DNA from: Sphingomonas sp. Leaf33
Lineage (GTDB): Bacteria > Pseudomonadota > Alphaproteobacteria > Sphingomonadales > Sphingomonadaceae
NCBI RefSeq assembly: GCF_001421785.1
Contig: NZ_LMLB01000001.1
Span: 2,052,945 to 2,091,448, forward strand
DNA length: 38,504 nt
Direction of reading: 5' to 3'
Shown: positions 8,526-16,565 of the stretch, piece after piece
Position numbering within the stretch: position 1 is the first letter of the stretch
Layout: each line of letters starts with the position of its first letter
Position numbers and translations under genes: made by a program
The notes under the pieces: model-generated
What the model was told of the DNA's origin: nothing
What the model saw: the letters and a program-made list of their open reading frames with translations, nothing else
Databases searched by the model: none

Positions 8526-9758
8526 ATGACCGAAACGACCTACACCTCCGACCTGCTCCGCCTTTTATCGGAGCGTGGGTACATCCACCAGGTGACCGAC
8601 GCCGCCGCGCTCGACGCGCTGGCCACGAAGCAGGTCGTGCCGGGCTATATCGGCTTCGATCCGACCGCGCCGTCGCTGCACGTCGGCAGCCTGGTCCAGA
8701 TCATGCTGCTGCGCCGCCTGCAACAGGCCGGGCACAAGCCGATCGTGCTGATGGGCGGCGGGACCGGCAAGATCGGCGATCCGTCGTTCAAGGACGAAGC
8801 GCGCAAGCTTGCGTCGGACGACACGATCCTGGCCAACATTGCCGGCATCCAGCGCATCTTCGAACGCTTCCTGACGTTCGGCGACGGTCCCAGCGACGCG
8901 GTGATGGTCAACAACGCCGACTGGCTCGACAGGCTGGAGTACATCCCCTTCCTGCGCGAGGTCGGGCAGCATTTCAGCGTCAACCGGATGCTCAGCTTCG
9001 ATTCGGTGAAGCTCCGGCTCGACCGCGAGCAGTCGCTGAGCTTCCTCGAATTCAACTACATGATCCTCCAGGGCTACGACTTCCGCGAACTCGCCAGGCG
9101 CCAGGGCGTCCGCCTTCAGATGGGCGGCAGCGATCAGTGGGGGAACATCGTCAACGGCGTCGAACTCGCGCGCCGAATGGACGGGGCAGAGGTCTATGGC
9201 GTCACCACCCCGCTGCTGACGACGGCGGACGGCGTGAAGATGGGCAAGACCGTGTCCGGCGCGGTGTGGCTGCACGAGGACCAGCTGTCGCATTTCGATT
9301 ACTGGCAGTTCTGGCGCAACACCGACGACCGCGACGTCGGCCGCTTCCTGCGCCTGTTCACCGACCTGCCGCTGGACGAGATCGCGCGGCTGGAGACGCT
9401 CGCGGGCGCCGAGATCAACGAGGCCAAGAAGATCCTCGCGACCGAAGCCACCGCGATGTGCCGCGGCCGCGCCGCCGCCGACGACGCCGCGGAGACGGCG
9501 CGCAGGACGTTCGAGGAAGGCGCTTCCGGCGCCGCGCTCCCCACGGTCGATGCGCCGGGCGGCAGCATCGCGGTCGTCGATGCGCTGATCGGCCTCGGCT
9601 TCGCCAAGTCGAAGGGCGAAGCGCGACGGCTGATCGCCGGCGGCGGCGCGCGGATCGACGGCGAGAAGATCGTGGACGAAGCCGCCGTGCTGACGGTGAC
9701 GGCCGACCGGCGGCTGTCGGCGGGCAAGAAGCATCACGGGATCGTGCGGCCCGGCTGA
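8526..9758 (+). CDS. tyrS: Tyrosyl-tRNA synthetase TyrS
   Basis: Class Ic aminoacyl-tRNA synthetase charging tRNA-Tyr. The 410-residue protein carries the HIGH-equivalent HVGSL near residue 51, the tyrosine-pocket segment [11 protein letters not shown] and GGSDQWGNI, the KMSKS-equivalent KMGKT, and a C-terminal S4 RNA-binding domain (about 345-405, [25 protein letters not shown]). The ATG at 8526 is preceded by AGGGGGAG (8511-8518) at 7 bases spacing. The open frame extends 28 codons further upstream but only through the GAGCTTGTCGAAG repeat, so that extension is rejected. The gene is followed after 78 bases by a PilZ gene on the same strand, with no visible terminator between them. Confidence 0.97.
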   Translation: MTETTYTSDLLRLLSERGYIHQVTDAAALDALATKQVVPGYIGFDPTAPSLHVGSLVQIMLLRRLQQAGHKPIVLMGGGTGKIGDPSFKDEARKLASDDTILANIAGIQRIFERFLTFGDGPSDAVMVNNADWLDRLEYIPFLREVGQHFSVNRMLSFDSVKLRLDREQSLSFLEFNYMILQGYDFRELARRQGVRLQMGGSDQWGNIVNGVELARRMDGAEVYGVTTPLLTTADGVKMGKTVSGAVWLHEDQLSHFDYWQFWRNTDDRDVGRFLRLFTDLPLDEIARLETLAGAEINEAKKILATEATAMCRGRAAADDAAETARRTFEEGASGAALPTVDAPGGSIAVVDALIGLGFAKSKGEARRLIAGGGARIDGEKIVDEAAVLTVTADRRLSAGKKHHGIVRPG

Positions 9759-9836
9759 TCCCTCCGTTCGCCGCAATCCTACAGACCTTGTTTACGATTG
9801 CCCTGCTACCCGTGTCGGGAAGGCGGGAATTCGGCT

Positions 9837-10148
9837 ATGCCCCTCGGCAATCTGGCAAAATCGGACGGACGGCGGGAAGACCGTGACGAGGTGCATTACC
9901 GCGCCCGCGCGACCCATGCCGATGGCCGCACGTTGCAGCTGCTGATCGTGAACATTTCGCCGCACGGCTTCATGGCGCGGTGCGATGCGAGCGTGGCGGA
10001 GGACGATCAGTTGCGCGTCACGCTTCCCGGCCTGGGCGCGGTTCCGGCCGACGTCCGCTGGGCGCTCGGCGGGCGGGTCGGCTGCGAACTGGGCAAGCCG
10101 ATCGGTCTGGGCGACTATTACGAACTGCTCGCCGCGATCCTGCGCTAA
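9837..10148 (+). CDS. PilZ domain protein (probable c-di-GMP receptor)
   Basis: A stand-alone PilZ domain of 103 residues. The c-di-GMP-binding signatures are present: an arginine-rich RREDR (RxxxR) near residue 11 and NISPHGF (the D/N-x-S-x-x-G motif) near residue 40, so nucleotide binding is likely. The start ATG at 9837 follows AGGCGGG (9821-9827); an in-frame Met 13 codons earlier lacks a site. There is no output domain, so it presumably works by protein contact. The EAL phosphodiesterase at 16.6-18.1 kb could affect the same signal pool, but there is no direct link in the sequence. Its stop overlaps the stop of the convergent transporter gene (10145-10148). Confidence 0.88.
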   Translation: MPLGNLAKSDGRREDRDEVHYRARATHADGRTLQLLIVNISPHGFMARCDASVAEDDQLRVTLPGLGAVPADVRWALGGRVGCELGKPIGLGDYYELLAAILR

Positions 10149-10588
10149 CGGCGCACCAGCACGACGCCGGCGATCACCAGCACCAGTCCGGCGATGCGGC
10201 TGAGCGACACCGGTTCGGCACGGATGCCGAACAGACCGAAATGGTCGATCACCACGGCCGCTGCCATCTGCCCGGCGATCGCGATCATCAGCATCGTCGC
10301 GACGCCCAGCCGCGGCGCGGCATAAGCGGCGGTCGCCACATAGATCGCGCCATAGATGCCACCGAGCCAGGCCCAGGCCGGTGCGTCGCGCAGGACGGCG
10401 GGGGACGTCCTGTCGTTCGCCGCCCACGCGATCGCGATCGCCGCCGTACCGACGCCGAACGAGATGAGCGCCGCCAGCAGCGTCGATCCGGAGACCTTCG
10501 CCAACATGCCGTTCGTCGGCGCCTGCGCGGCGACTCCGATCCCGGCGAGGAAAGTCAGGACGATCGGCAAGAGCAAGTGCATCGGCAT
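10145..10588 (-). CDS. YdcZ/DUF606 family small transporter
   Basis: 147 residues forming about five hydrophobic helices, matching the DUF606/YdcZ branch of the drug/metabolite transporter superfamily, where one copy is half the size of a typical EamA protein and probably dimerises. Seen are the N-terminal helix with AAQAPTNGMLAKVSGSTL, the middle segment YGAIYVATAAYAAPRLG and the final helix GLVLVIAGVVLVRR. The substrate is unknown. Two start codons lie close together (10588 and 10582); I give the outer one. The gene is downstream of recG on the same strand (5 bases apart), so it is probably read from the recG transcript, and it converges on the PilZ gene with overlapping stops. Confidence 0.83.
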   Translation of the reverse strand: MPMHLLLPIVLTFLAGIGVAAQAPTNGMLAKVSGSTLLAALISFGVGTAAIAIAWAANDRTSPAVLRDAPAWAWLGGIYGAIYVATAAYAAPRLGVATMLMIAIAGQMAAAVVIDHFGLFGIRAEPVSLSRIAGLVLVIAGVVLVRR

Positions 10589-10593
10589 TCCCG

Positions 10594-12654
10594 TTACCCA
10601 GACCGCAGCAGCCCGACCGCGGCGTCGCGCTCGAACAGATAGAGGGCCGTCCGCGCCGCCTGCCCGCGCGGGCCGTGCAACCCACCGTCGCGATCGATCA
10701 GCAGGCGGGCGTCGCCATTGGCGATCGGCAGCAGTTCGCCGAGCATCTCCGGCGTCGCCATGCGAAACCCCTGCTCCCCCGACTGCCGCGTGCCGAGCAA
10801 TTCACCCGCGCCGCGCAGTCGCAAATCTTCCTCGGCGATCCGGAAGCCGTCGTTGGTTTCGCGCATCAGCGCCAGGCGCGCGCGCGCCGTTTCGCTCAGA
10901 TGGCTCCCGCGCAGCAACAGGCATACCGACCGCCCCCCGCCACGCCCGACCCGCCCGCGCAACTGGTGCAACTGCGCGAGCCCGAAGCGATCGGCATGTT
11001 CGATCACGATCAGCGTGGCGTTGGGCACATCGACGCCGACCTCGATCACCGTCGTCGCGACCAGCACGCCGGCCTGGCCCGAGGAAAAGCGCGCCATCTC
11101 GGCGTCCTTCTCCGGCCCCTTCATCCGCCCGTGCACCAGCGCGACGCGTTCGCCGAAGCGCTGGCGCAACGACTCGGCGCGAGCCTCGGCAGCGGCGAGG
11201 TCGGATTTCTCGCTCTCCTCGACCAGCGGGCACACCCAATAGGCCTGCCCCCCGCCGGACAGGTGCCGCGCGAGGCCGTCGACGACATCGTCGAACCGGT
11301 CCTCCGAAATCACCCGCGTCTCGATCGGCTCCCGCCCCGGCGGCATTTCGTCGAGGCGACTGACGTCCATCTCGCCGTAGTTGGCCAGCGTCAGCGTGCG
11401 CGGGATCGGTGTCGCGGTCATCACCAGCAGGTGCGGCGGGCGTTCGGCCTTGGCCTGCAACATCATCCGCTGGGCGACGCCGAAGCGGTGCTGCTCGTCG
11501 ACCACGACAAGCCCCAGGTCGCGATAGATGACACCTTGCTGGAAAATGGCGTGGGTGCCGATCAGGATATCGATCTCCCCCGCCGCCAGCCCCATCAGCG
11601 TCGATTCCCGCGCGCGCCCCTTGTCGCGTCCGGTGAGAATCGCGACCGTCGCGATCCCGGCCAGCTGGCGCGACAGCGTCTCGTAATGCTGGCGCGCGAG
11701 AATTTCGGTCGGCGCCAGCAGCGCGCCCTGCGCCCCGCCCTCGACCGCGATCAGCAGCGCATTGAGGGCAACGAGCGTCTTGCCCGACCCGACATCGCCT
11801 TGCAGCAGGCGCAGCATCGGCCGCACCTGCGCCATGTCGCCCTCGATCTCGGCAATCGTCCGCGACTGCGCACCCGTGGGCGCATAGGGCAGGTCGAGTT
11901 TCGCCCGCAGCCGCCCGTCGCCGGTCAGCGCCCGGCCCCGCTTCGCCCGCGCGTCGCCGCGGACCAGCAGCAGCGCAAGCTGGTTGGCGAACACCTCGTC
12001 ATAGGCGAGCCGCGTCCGCGCCTTCGCATCCGACGGATCGGCGTGGAGCCGCGCCAGCGCGTCGCGCCACGCCGGCCACTCGTGCTTTGCGAGCACGCTC
12101 GGCTCGACCCATTCGGGCAGCTCGGGCGCGCGCTCGACCGCCTGCGCCGCCAGTGCCGCCAGCCGGCGCGAGGTCAACCCTTCGGACAGCGGATAGATCG
12201 CCTCGCGCCCGGTACCCGTCGGCGCTTCGTCCAGCGGAACGGCATAGTCCGGGTGGACCATCTGCAAATCCTGCCCATACGTCTCCAGCTTGCCCGACAC
12301 CCGGCGGGGTTCGTGGAGCGGCAGCAGCTTCTTCACCCAGCCCGACGACCCGCCGAAATAGACGAGGGAGACGTGATTGCCCGTGGCATCCACCGCACCG
12401 ACTCGCGTCGGGCTGCGCGGGCTGCTGCCGGTGCGGTGCTCGACCGGGGTCAGCGTGATCGCGATCGTGCGGCCCGCGTCGGCGGCATCCAGTTCCTCGC
12501 GCGGCAGGCGGTCGATGTATCCGGTCGGCAGGTGGAAGGCGACATCGACCACGCGGCGCAGCGCCAGCTTCTCCATCGGCTTGGCGAGCCCCGGCCCCAC
12601 GCCTTTCAGCGCGGTGACCTCGGCGAACAGCGGGTTGAGGATGTCGGGACGCAT
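10594..12654 (-). CDS. recG: ATP-dependent DNA helicase RecG
   Basis: Branched-DNA translocase that regresses stalled replication forks and processes recombination intermediates. The 686 residues show an N-terminal helix-hairpin region (LKGVGPGLAKPMEKL), an OB-fold wedge domain (about 60-150), Walker A GDVGSGKT (286-293), the DEQH motif in VVVDEQHRFGV, motif III TATPIPRTL, and the C-terminal QLHQLRGRVGRGG motif followed by the TRG motif region. The start at 12654 (MRPDILNPLF) is the family-typical N-terminus; the open frame continues upstream over the divergent sdhE promoter area and was trimmed. It is divergent from sdhE, an arrangement with mfd nearby that I associate with alphaproteobacteria. 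Confidence 0.96.
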   Translation of the reverse strand: MRPDILNPLFAEVTALKGVGPGLAKPMEKLALRRVVDVAFHLPTGYIDRLPREELDAADAGRTIAITLTPVEHRTGSSPRSPTRVGAVDATGNHVSLVYFGGSSGWVKKLLPLHEPRRVSGKLETYGQDLQMVHPDYAVPLDEAPTGTGREAIYPLSEGLTSRRLAALAAQAVERAPELPEWVEPSVLAKHEWPAWRDALARLHADPSDAKARTRLAYDEVFANQLALLLVRGDARAKRGRALTGDGRLRAKLDLPYAPTGAQSRTIAEIEGDMAQVRPMLRLLQGDVGSGKTLVALNALLIAVEGGAQGALLAPTEILARQHYETLSRQLAGIATVAILTGRDKGRARESTLMGLAAGEIDILIGTHAIFQQGVIYRDLGLVVVDEQHRFGVAQRMMLQAKAERPPHLLVMTATPIPRTLTLANYGEMDVSRLDEMPPGREPIETRVISEDRFDDVVDGLARHLSGGGQAYWVCPLVEESEKSDLAAAEARAESLRQRFGERVALVHGRMKGPEKDAEMARFSSGQAGVLVATTVIEVGVDVPNATLIVIEHADRFGLAQLHQLRGRVGRGGGRSVCLLLRGSHLSETARARLALMRETNDGFRIAEEDLRLRGAGELLGTRQSGEQGFRMATPEMLGELLPIANGDARLLIDRDGGLHGPRGQAARTALYLFERDAAVGLLRSG

Positions 12655-12727
12655 GACTATGTCCCCGCTACCCCAAGCCGACCGCGCATTGAAGCGCCGC
12701 CGGCCTATTTTGCATGGAGCTTGGCCG

Positions 12728-12994
12728 GTGGAGCGCGAAATCCGACTGAAACGCCTGGGTTTCCGCAGCTGGCACCGCGGGACCAAGGAAGCGGACCTGA
12801 TGGTCGGCGGCTTCTTCGATGCCTATGCGACACGCTGGTCCGACGCGGAGATCGACTGGTTCGAAGCGTTTCTGGAGGAACAGGACGTCGACATCATGGC
12901 CTGGGCCATGGGCGCCGCCGCCGTCCCGGCGCGTTGGCAGGGCCAGATGATGGATGACCTGAAGACGCTGACCTACGTGCCGATCCAGCAATAG
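12728..12994 (+). CDS. sdhE: FAD assembly factor SdhE (succinate dehydrogenase assembly factor 2)
   Basis: A small soluble protein that promotes covalent attachment of FAD to the flavoprotein subunit of succinate dehydrogenase. The 88 residues fit the family, including the conserved RG(x)xE element in RSWHRGTKEADLMVGGF (about residues 11-27) and the following acidic helix pair (WFEAFLEEQDVDIMAWAMG). I chose GTG 12728 because it gives the family-typical short N-terminus and GGAG (12715-12718) lies 9 bases before it. No in-frame ATG is near. Divergent from recG, with mfd downstream on the same strand behind a hairpin repeat. Confidence 0.9.
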   Translation: MEREIRLKRLGFRSWHRGTKEADLMVGGFFDAYATRWSDAEIDWFEAFLEEQDVDIMAWAMGAAAVPARWQGQMMDDLKTLTYVPIQQ

Positions 12995-13100
12995 CCCTCT
13001 CCCCCTCGGGGAGAGGGTTGGGCGAGGGGCCGTGCCGCGGGCCTCGGTCTCGGTGAGACACCTCCCCCTCTCCCAGACCCTCTCCCCAACGGGGAGAGGG
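12995..13100. repeat. Paired-hairpin repeat between sdhE and mfd
   Basis: Two hairpins with perfect 10-bp stems: CCCTCTCCCC-CTC-GGGGAGAGGG at 12995-13017 and CCCTCTCCCC-AAC-GGGGAGAGGG at 13078-13100. The two ends, including TTGGGCGAGGGG and its partial complement before 13078, also pair over the whole 106 bases. The first hairpin starts right after the sdhE stop, the second ends 15 bases before the mfd start. There is no T-run behind either. This looks like a mobile REP/BIME-type repeat; a related CCTCCCC hairpin occurs at 38457-38504. Confidence 0.85.
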
Positions 13101-13115
13101 ATTAAAGTGAGATAC

Positions 13116-16100
13116 ATGCCCGACCTCTCCAAGATCCTCTCCGCCCCCCGCCCGCTGACGCTTGCCGGCGTCGCGACGGGCTTCCTCCCGGCCCTGCTCG
13201 CCGACCTGTCGCGCGCGGGCGCAGGCGGCGCGTGCTTCATCGCGCCCGACGAAGCGGCCATGCGCGCGGTCCAGTCCACCGCGACCTTCTTCGCCCCCGA
13301 GCTCGAAATCCTCGCCTTTCCGGCCTGGGACTGCCTGCCCTACGACCGCGCGTCTCCGACACTGCGCGTCATGTCCGAACGCCTCGCGACGCTCCACGCG
13401 CTGCAAGCCAAGGCCGCACGCCCGCGCCTGCTGGTCACCACCGCCAATGCCGCGACCCAGCGCACGCTGACGCCGTTCCGCATCCGCCAGCTGGTCGCGA
13501 CGCTGGCACCGGGCGAGCGGATCAGCCGCGACAAGCTTTCCACGCTGCTCCAGGCCAACGGCTATGTCCGCACCGAATCGGTTGCCGATGCCGGCGAGTT
13601 CGCGGTGCGCGGCTCGCTTGTCGATCTGTTCCCCTCCGGCTCCGAATCGGCGCTGCGCCTCGACTTCTTCGGCGACGAGATCGAAACCGTCCGCACTTTC
13701 GATCCGCACGACCAGCGCACGACCGGCAGCGTCCCGGGCTTTACCCTGCTCCCCGCCTCCGAAGCGTTGCTTGACGAGGACAGCGTCAAGCGCTTCCGCA
13801 CCCGTTACCGCGAGACGTTCGGTGCCACCGCGACCGGCGACCCGCTGTACCAGGCGGTGAGCGAAGGCCGGCGGCTGGCGGGCATGGAGCATTGGCTGCC
13901 GCTGTTCGAGGAACGGCTGGAAACGCTGTTCGACCACCTGCCCGGCGACATGGTCGTCGTCCGCGACGGCGGCGTCGCGGGTGCGGCGGAGGGACGGTTC
14001 GAGGCGATTGCCGACTATCACGCCAACCGCCTGAAGGCCTCGGGCGCGGAGCCCGGCAGCTATCGCCCGCTCCCGACCAGGTCGCTGTACCTGCTGCCGG
14101 ACGAATGGGCGCAGGCGCTCCACGATGCGCCGGCGCACGTCACGACGCCGTTCCACGAGCCCGAAAGCGCGTCCGTCCTCGAATTCAACATCGACGGCCC
14201 GCGCGACTTCGCCCCCGAACGCTCGGCCGGCGCCAACGTCTATGAAGCCGTCGTCGCGCACCTGAAGAAGGTCAGCGCTAAGCGCATCCTCGCCAGCTAT
14301 TCGACCGGCTCGCGCGAGCGCTTGAAGGGGCTGCTGGAGGATCACGGCCTGTCCGGCGCGCGGCTGGTCGACACCTGGCAGGAGGCGCTGGGCGTGGTCG
14401 ACAGCGCGACCGCGCTGATCGTCCTGCCGCTCGACCACGGCTTCACCGCGCCGGACGTGACGCTGCTGACCGAGCAGGACATGCTCGGCGACCGCCTGGT
14501 CCGTCGCGCCAAGCGCCGCAAGTCCGCCGACGCCTTCCTCGCCGAACTCGCCACGCTGTCGCCGGGCGACCTGGTCGTCCACGTCGATCACGGCATCGGA
14601 CGCTACGAGGGGCTGACGTCGATCCCGGTCGGCAAGAGCCCGCACGACTGCGTCGCACTGACCTATGCCGGCGGCGACAAGCTGTACGTGCCGGTCGAGA
14701 ACCTCGAAGTCCTCAGCCGCTACGGCTCGGGCGAAGAGGGCGCGACGCTCGACAGGCTGGGCGGCGAGGCCTGGCAGCGGCGCAAGAGCCGCATGAAGGA
14801 GCGCATCCGCGAGATCGCGGGTGAACTGATCGCCACCGCGGCCGAACGCGCATTGCGCCCGGCCGACGTCGCCGAACCCGACGGATCGGGCTTCGCGACC
14901 TTCGTCGACCGCTTCCCGTACGAGGAAACCGACGACCAGGACCGTGCGATCAACGACGTGCTGGGCGACCTTGGCAAGGGGTCGCCGATGGACCGGCTGG
15001 TCGTCGGCGACGTCGGCTTCGGTAAGACCGAAGTCGCGCTGCGCGCCGCGTTCGTCGCGGCGATGGCGGGGATGCAGGTCGCGATCGTCTGTCCGACGAC
15101 CTTGCTCGCCCGCCAGCACTACAACAACTTCGCCGCGCGCTTCGATGGCTTCCCGATTCGGGTCGGCCGCCTGTCGCGCCTGGTCCCCACCGCCGAGGCG
15201 AAGGCGACTAAGGAGGGCATCGCCGACGGCACGCTCGACGTCGTGGTCGGCACCCACGCGATCCTGGCCAAGGGCATCGACTTCAAGCGCCTGGGCCTCG
15301 TCATCGTCGATGAGGAACAGCGGTTCGGCGTCACGCACAAGGAACGGCTGAAGGCGCTGAAGAGCGACGTCCACGTCCTGACGCTGACCGCCACGCCGAT
15401 CCCGCGCACGCTCCAGATGGCGATGTCGGGCCTGCGCGAACTCTCCGTCATCCAGACCCCGCCGGTCGACCGCCTGGCGGTGCGCACCTATGTCATGCCG
15501 TGGGACCCGGTCGTGCTGCGCGAGGCGCTGCTGCGCGAACATTATCGCGGCGGGCAAAGCTTCTTCGTCACGCCGCGCATCGCCGACCTGCCCGATATCG
15601 AGGACTTCTTTCGCGAGCATGTGCCGGAGGTCCGTTACGTCATCGCCCACGGCCAGATGGCGCCGAGCGAGGTCGAGGAGCGGATGTCGGCGTTCTACGA
15701 CAAGAAATTCGAAGTGCTCATCTCGACCAGCATCATTGAAAGCGGCATTGATATCCCGAGTGCCAACACGATGATCGTCAACCGCGCCGACCGCTTCGGT
15801 CTCGCCCAACTCTACCAGCTGCGCGGCCGCGTCGGCCGGTCGAAGACGCGCGCCTACGCCTATATGGTGTCGCCACCCGAGCGGCTGATGACCGAAGCGG
15901 CGGAGAAGCGGCTGAAGGTGCTGAGCGACCTCGAATCCTTGGGCGCCGGTTTCCAGCTCGCCAGCCACGATCTCGACCAGCGTGGTGCTGGCAACCTGCT
16001 CGGCGACGAACAGTCGGGCCATATCAAGGAAGTCGGCTTCGAACTCTACCAGTCGATGCTGGAGGAAGCGATCCTGGAGGCAAAGGCCGGCGGCAAGCTC

Positions 16101-16565
16101 AATCGCCCGACCGATTTCTCGCCACAGATCACGATCGACGCACCAATCCTGATCCCGGAAACCTATGTCCCCGATCTCGACCTGCGCATGGGCCTCTACC
16201 GCCGCCTGAACGAAATCGACGTCTCTGCGGGACTCGAGGCGTTCGCCGCCGAGATGATCGACCGCTTCGGCAAACTGCCCGACGAGACCGAGAATTTGCT
16301 GCGGCTCATGGAGATCAAGCTGAACGCCAAGCGCGCGTGCGTGGCGAAGCTCGATGTCGGGCCGAAGGGCGCGCTGGTCGCGTTCCACGAGAACAATTTC
16401 CCGAACATCGACGGTCTGCTCGCCTATGTCGGCAAGCTGGGCGAAGTCGCCAAGCTGCGCCCCGACCACAAGCTGGTTATCAACCGCGTCTGGGCCGACC
16501 CGAAGGCGCGGCTGCAAGGCGCGTTGCAGCTGTCGCGGGGGCTGGCGAAGGCGGCGGGCGGTTAG
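13116..16565 (+). CDS. mfd: Transcription-repair coupling factor Mfd
   Basis: Removes RNA polymerase stalled at DNA lesions and recruits UvrA. The 1149 residues show the UvrB-homology modules (about 1-350), the CarD-like RNA-polymerase-interacting domain (about 480-560, GDLVVHVDHGIGRYEGL), the translocase with Walker A GDVGFGKT (631-638), DEEQ in IVDEEQRFGVTHKE, TATPIPRTLQMA, QLYQLRGRVGRS, and a C-terminal TRCF domain ending LSRGLAKAAGG. Length is normal. The ATG at 13116 gives MPDLSKILS; no strong ribosome-binding site is visible (GAGAGGG of the repeat hairpin is 15 bases away), and in-frame sequence upstream is repeat. The stop overlaps that of the convergent EAL gene in TTAG (16562-16565). 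Confidence 0.97.
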   Translation: MPDLSKILSAPRPLTLAGVATGFLPALLADLSRAGAGGACFIAPDEAAMRAVQSTATFFAPELEILAFPAWDCLPYDRASPTLRVMSERLATLHALQAKAARPRLLVTTANAATQRTLTPFRIRQLVATLAPGERISRDKLSTLLQANGYVRTESVADAGEFAVRGSLVDLFPSGSESALRLDFFGDEIETVRTFDPHDQRTTGSVPGFTLLPASEALLDEDSVKRFRTRYRETFGATATGDPLYQAVSEGRRLAGMEHWLPLFEERLETLFDHLPGDMVVVRDGGVAGAAEGRFEAIADYHANRLKASGAEPGSYRPLPTRSLYLLPDEWAQALHDAPAHVTTPFHEPESASVLEFNIDGPRDFAPERSAGANVYEAVVAHLKKVSAKRILASYSTGSRERLKGLLEDHGLSGARLVDTWQEALGVVDSATALIVLPLDHGFTAPDVTLLTEQDMLGDRLVRRAKRRKSADAFLAELATLSPGDLVVHVDHGIGRYEGLTSIPVGKSPHDCVALTYAGGDKLYVPVENLEVLSRYGSGEEGATLDRLGGEAWQRRKSRMKERIREIAGELIATAAERALRPADVAEPDGSGFATFVDRFPYEETDDQDRAINDVLGDLGKGSPMDRLVVGDVGFGKTEVALRAAFVAAMAGMQVAIVCPTTLLARQHYNNFAARFDGFPIRVGRLSRLVPTAEAKATKEGIADGTLDVVVGTHAILAKGIDFKRLGLVIVDEEQRFGVTHKERLKALKSDVHVLTLTATPIPRTLQMAMSGLRELSVIQTPPVDRLAVRTYVMPWDPVVLREALLREHYRGGQSFFVTPRIADLPDIEDFFREHVPEVRYVIAHGQMAPSEVEERMSAFYDKKFEVLISTSIIESGIDIPSANTMIVNRADRFGLAQLYQLRGRVGRSKTRAYAYMVSPPERLMTEAAEKRLKVLSDLESLGAGFQLASHDLDQRGAGNLLGDEQSGHIKEVGFELYQSMLEEAILEAKAGGKLNRPTDFSPQITIDAPILIPETYVPDLDLRMGLYRRLNEIDVSAGLEAFAAEMIDRFGKLPDETENLLRLMEIKLNAKRACVAKLDVGPKGALVAFHENNFPNIDGLLAYVGKLGEVAKLRPDHKLVINRVWADPKARLQGALQLSRGLAKAAGG

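Noticed and set aside
10675..12957. A 760-codon plus-strand open frame across recG
   Set aside because: Antisense shadow of recG; no recognisable motif, and its end runs over the sdhE start in another frame.
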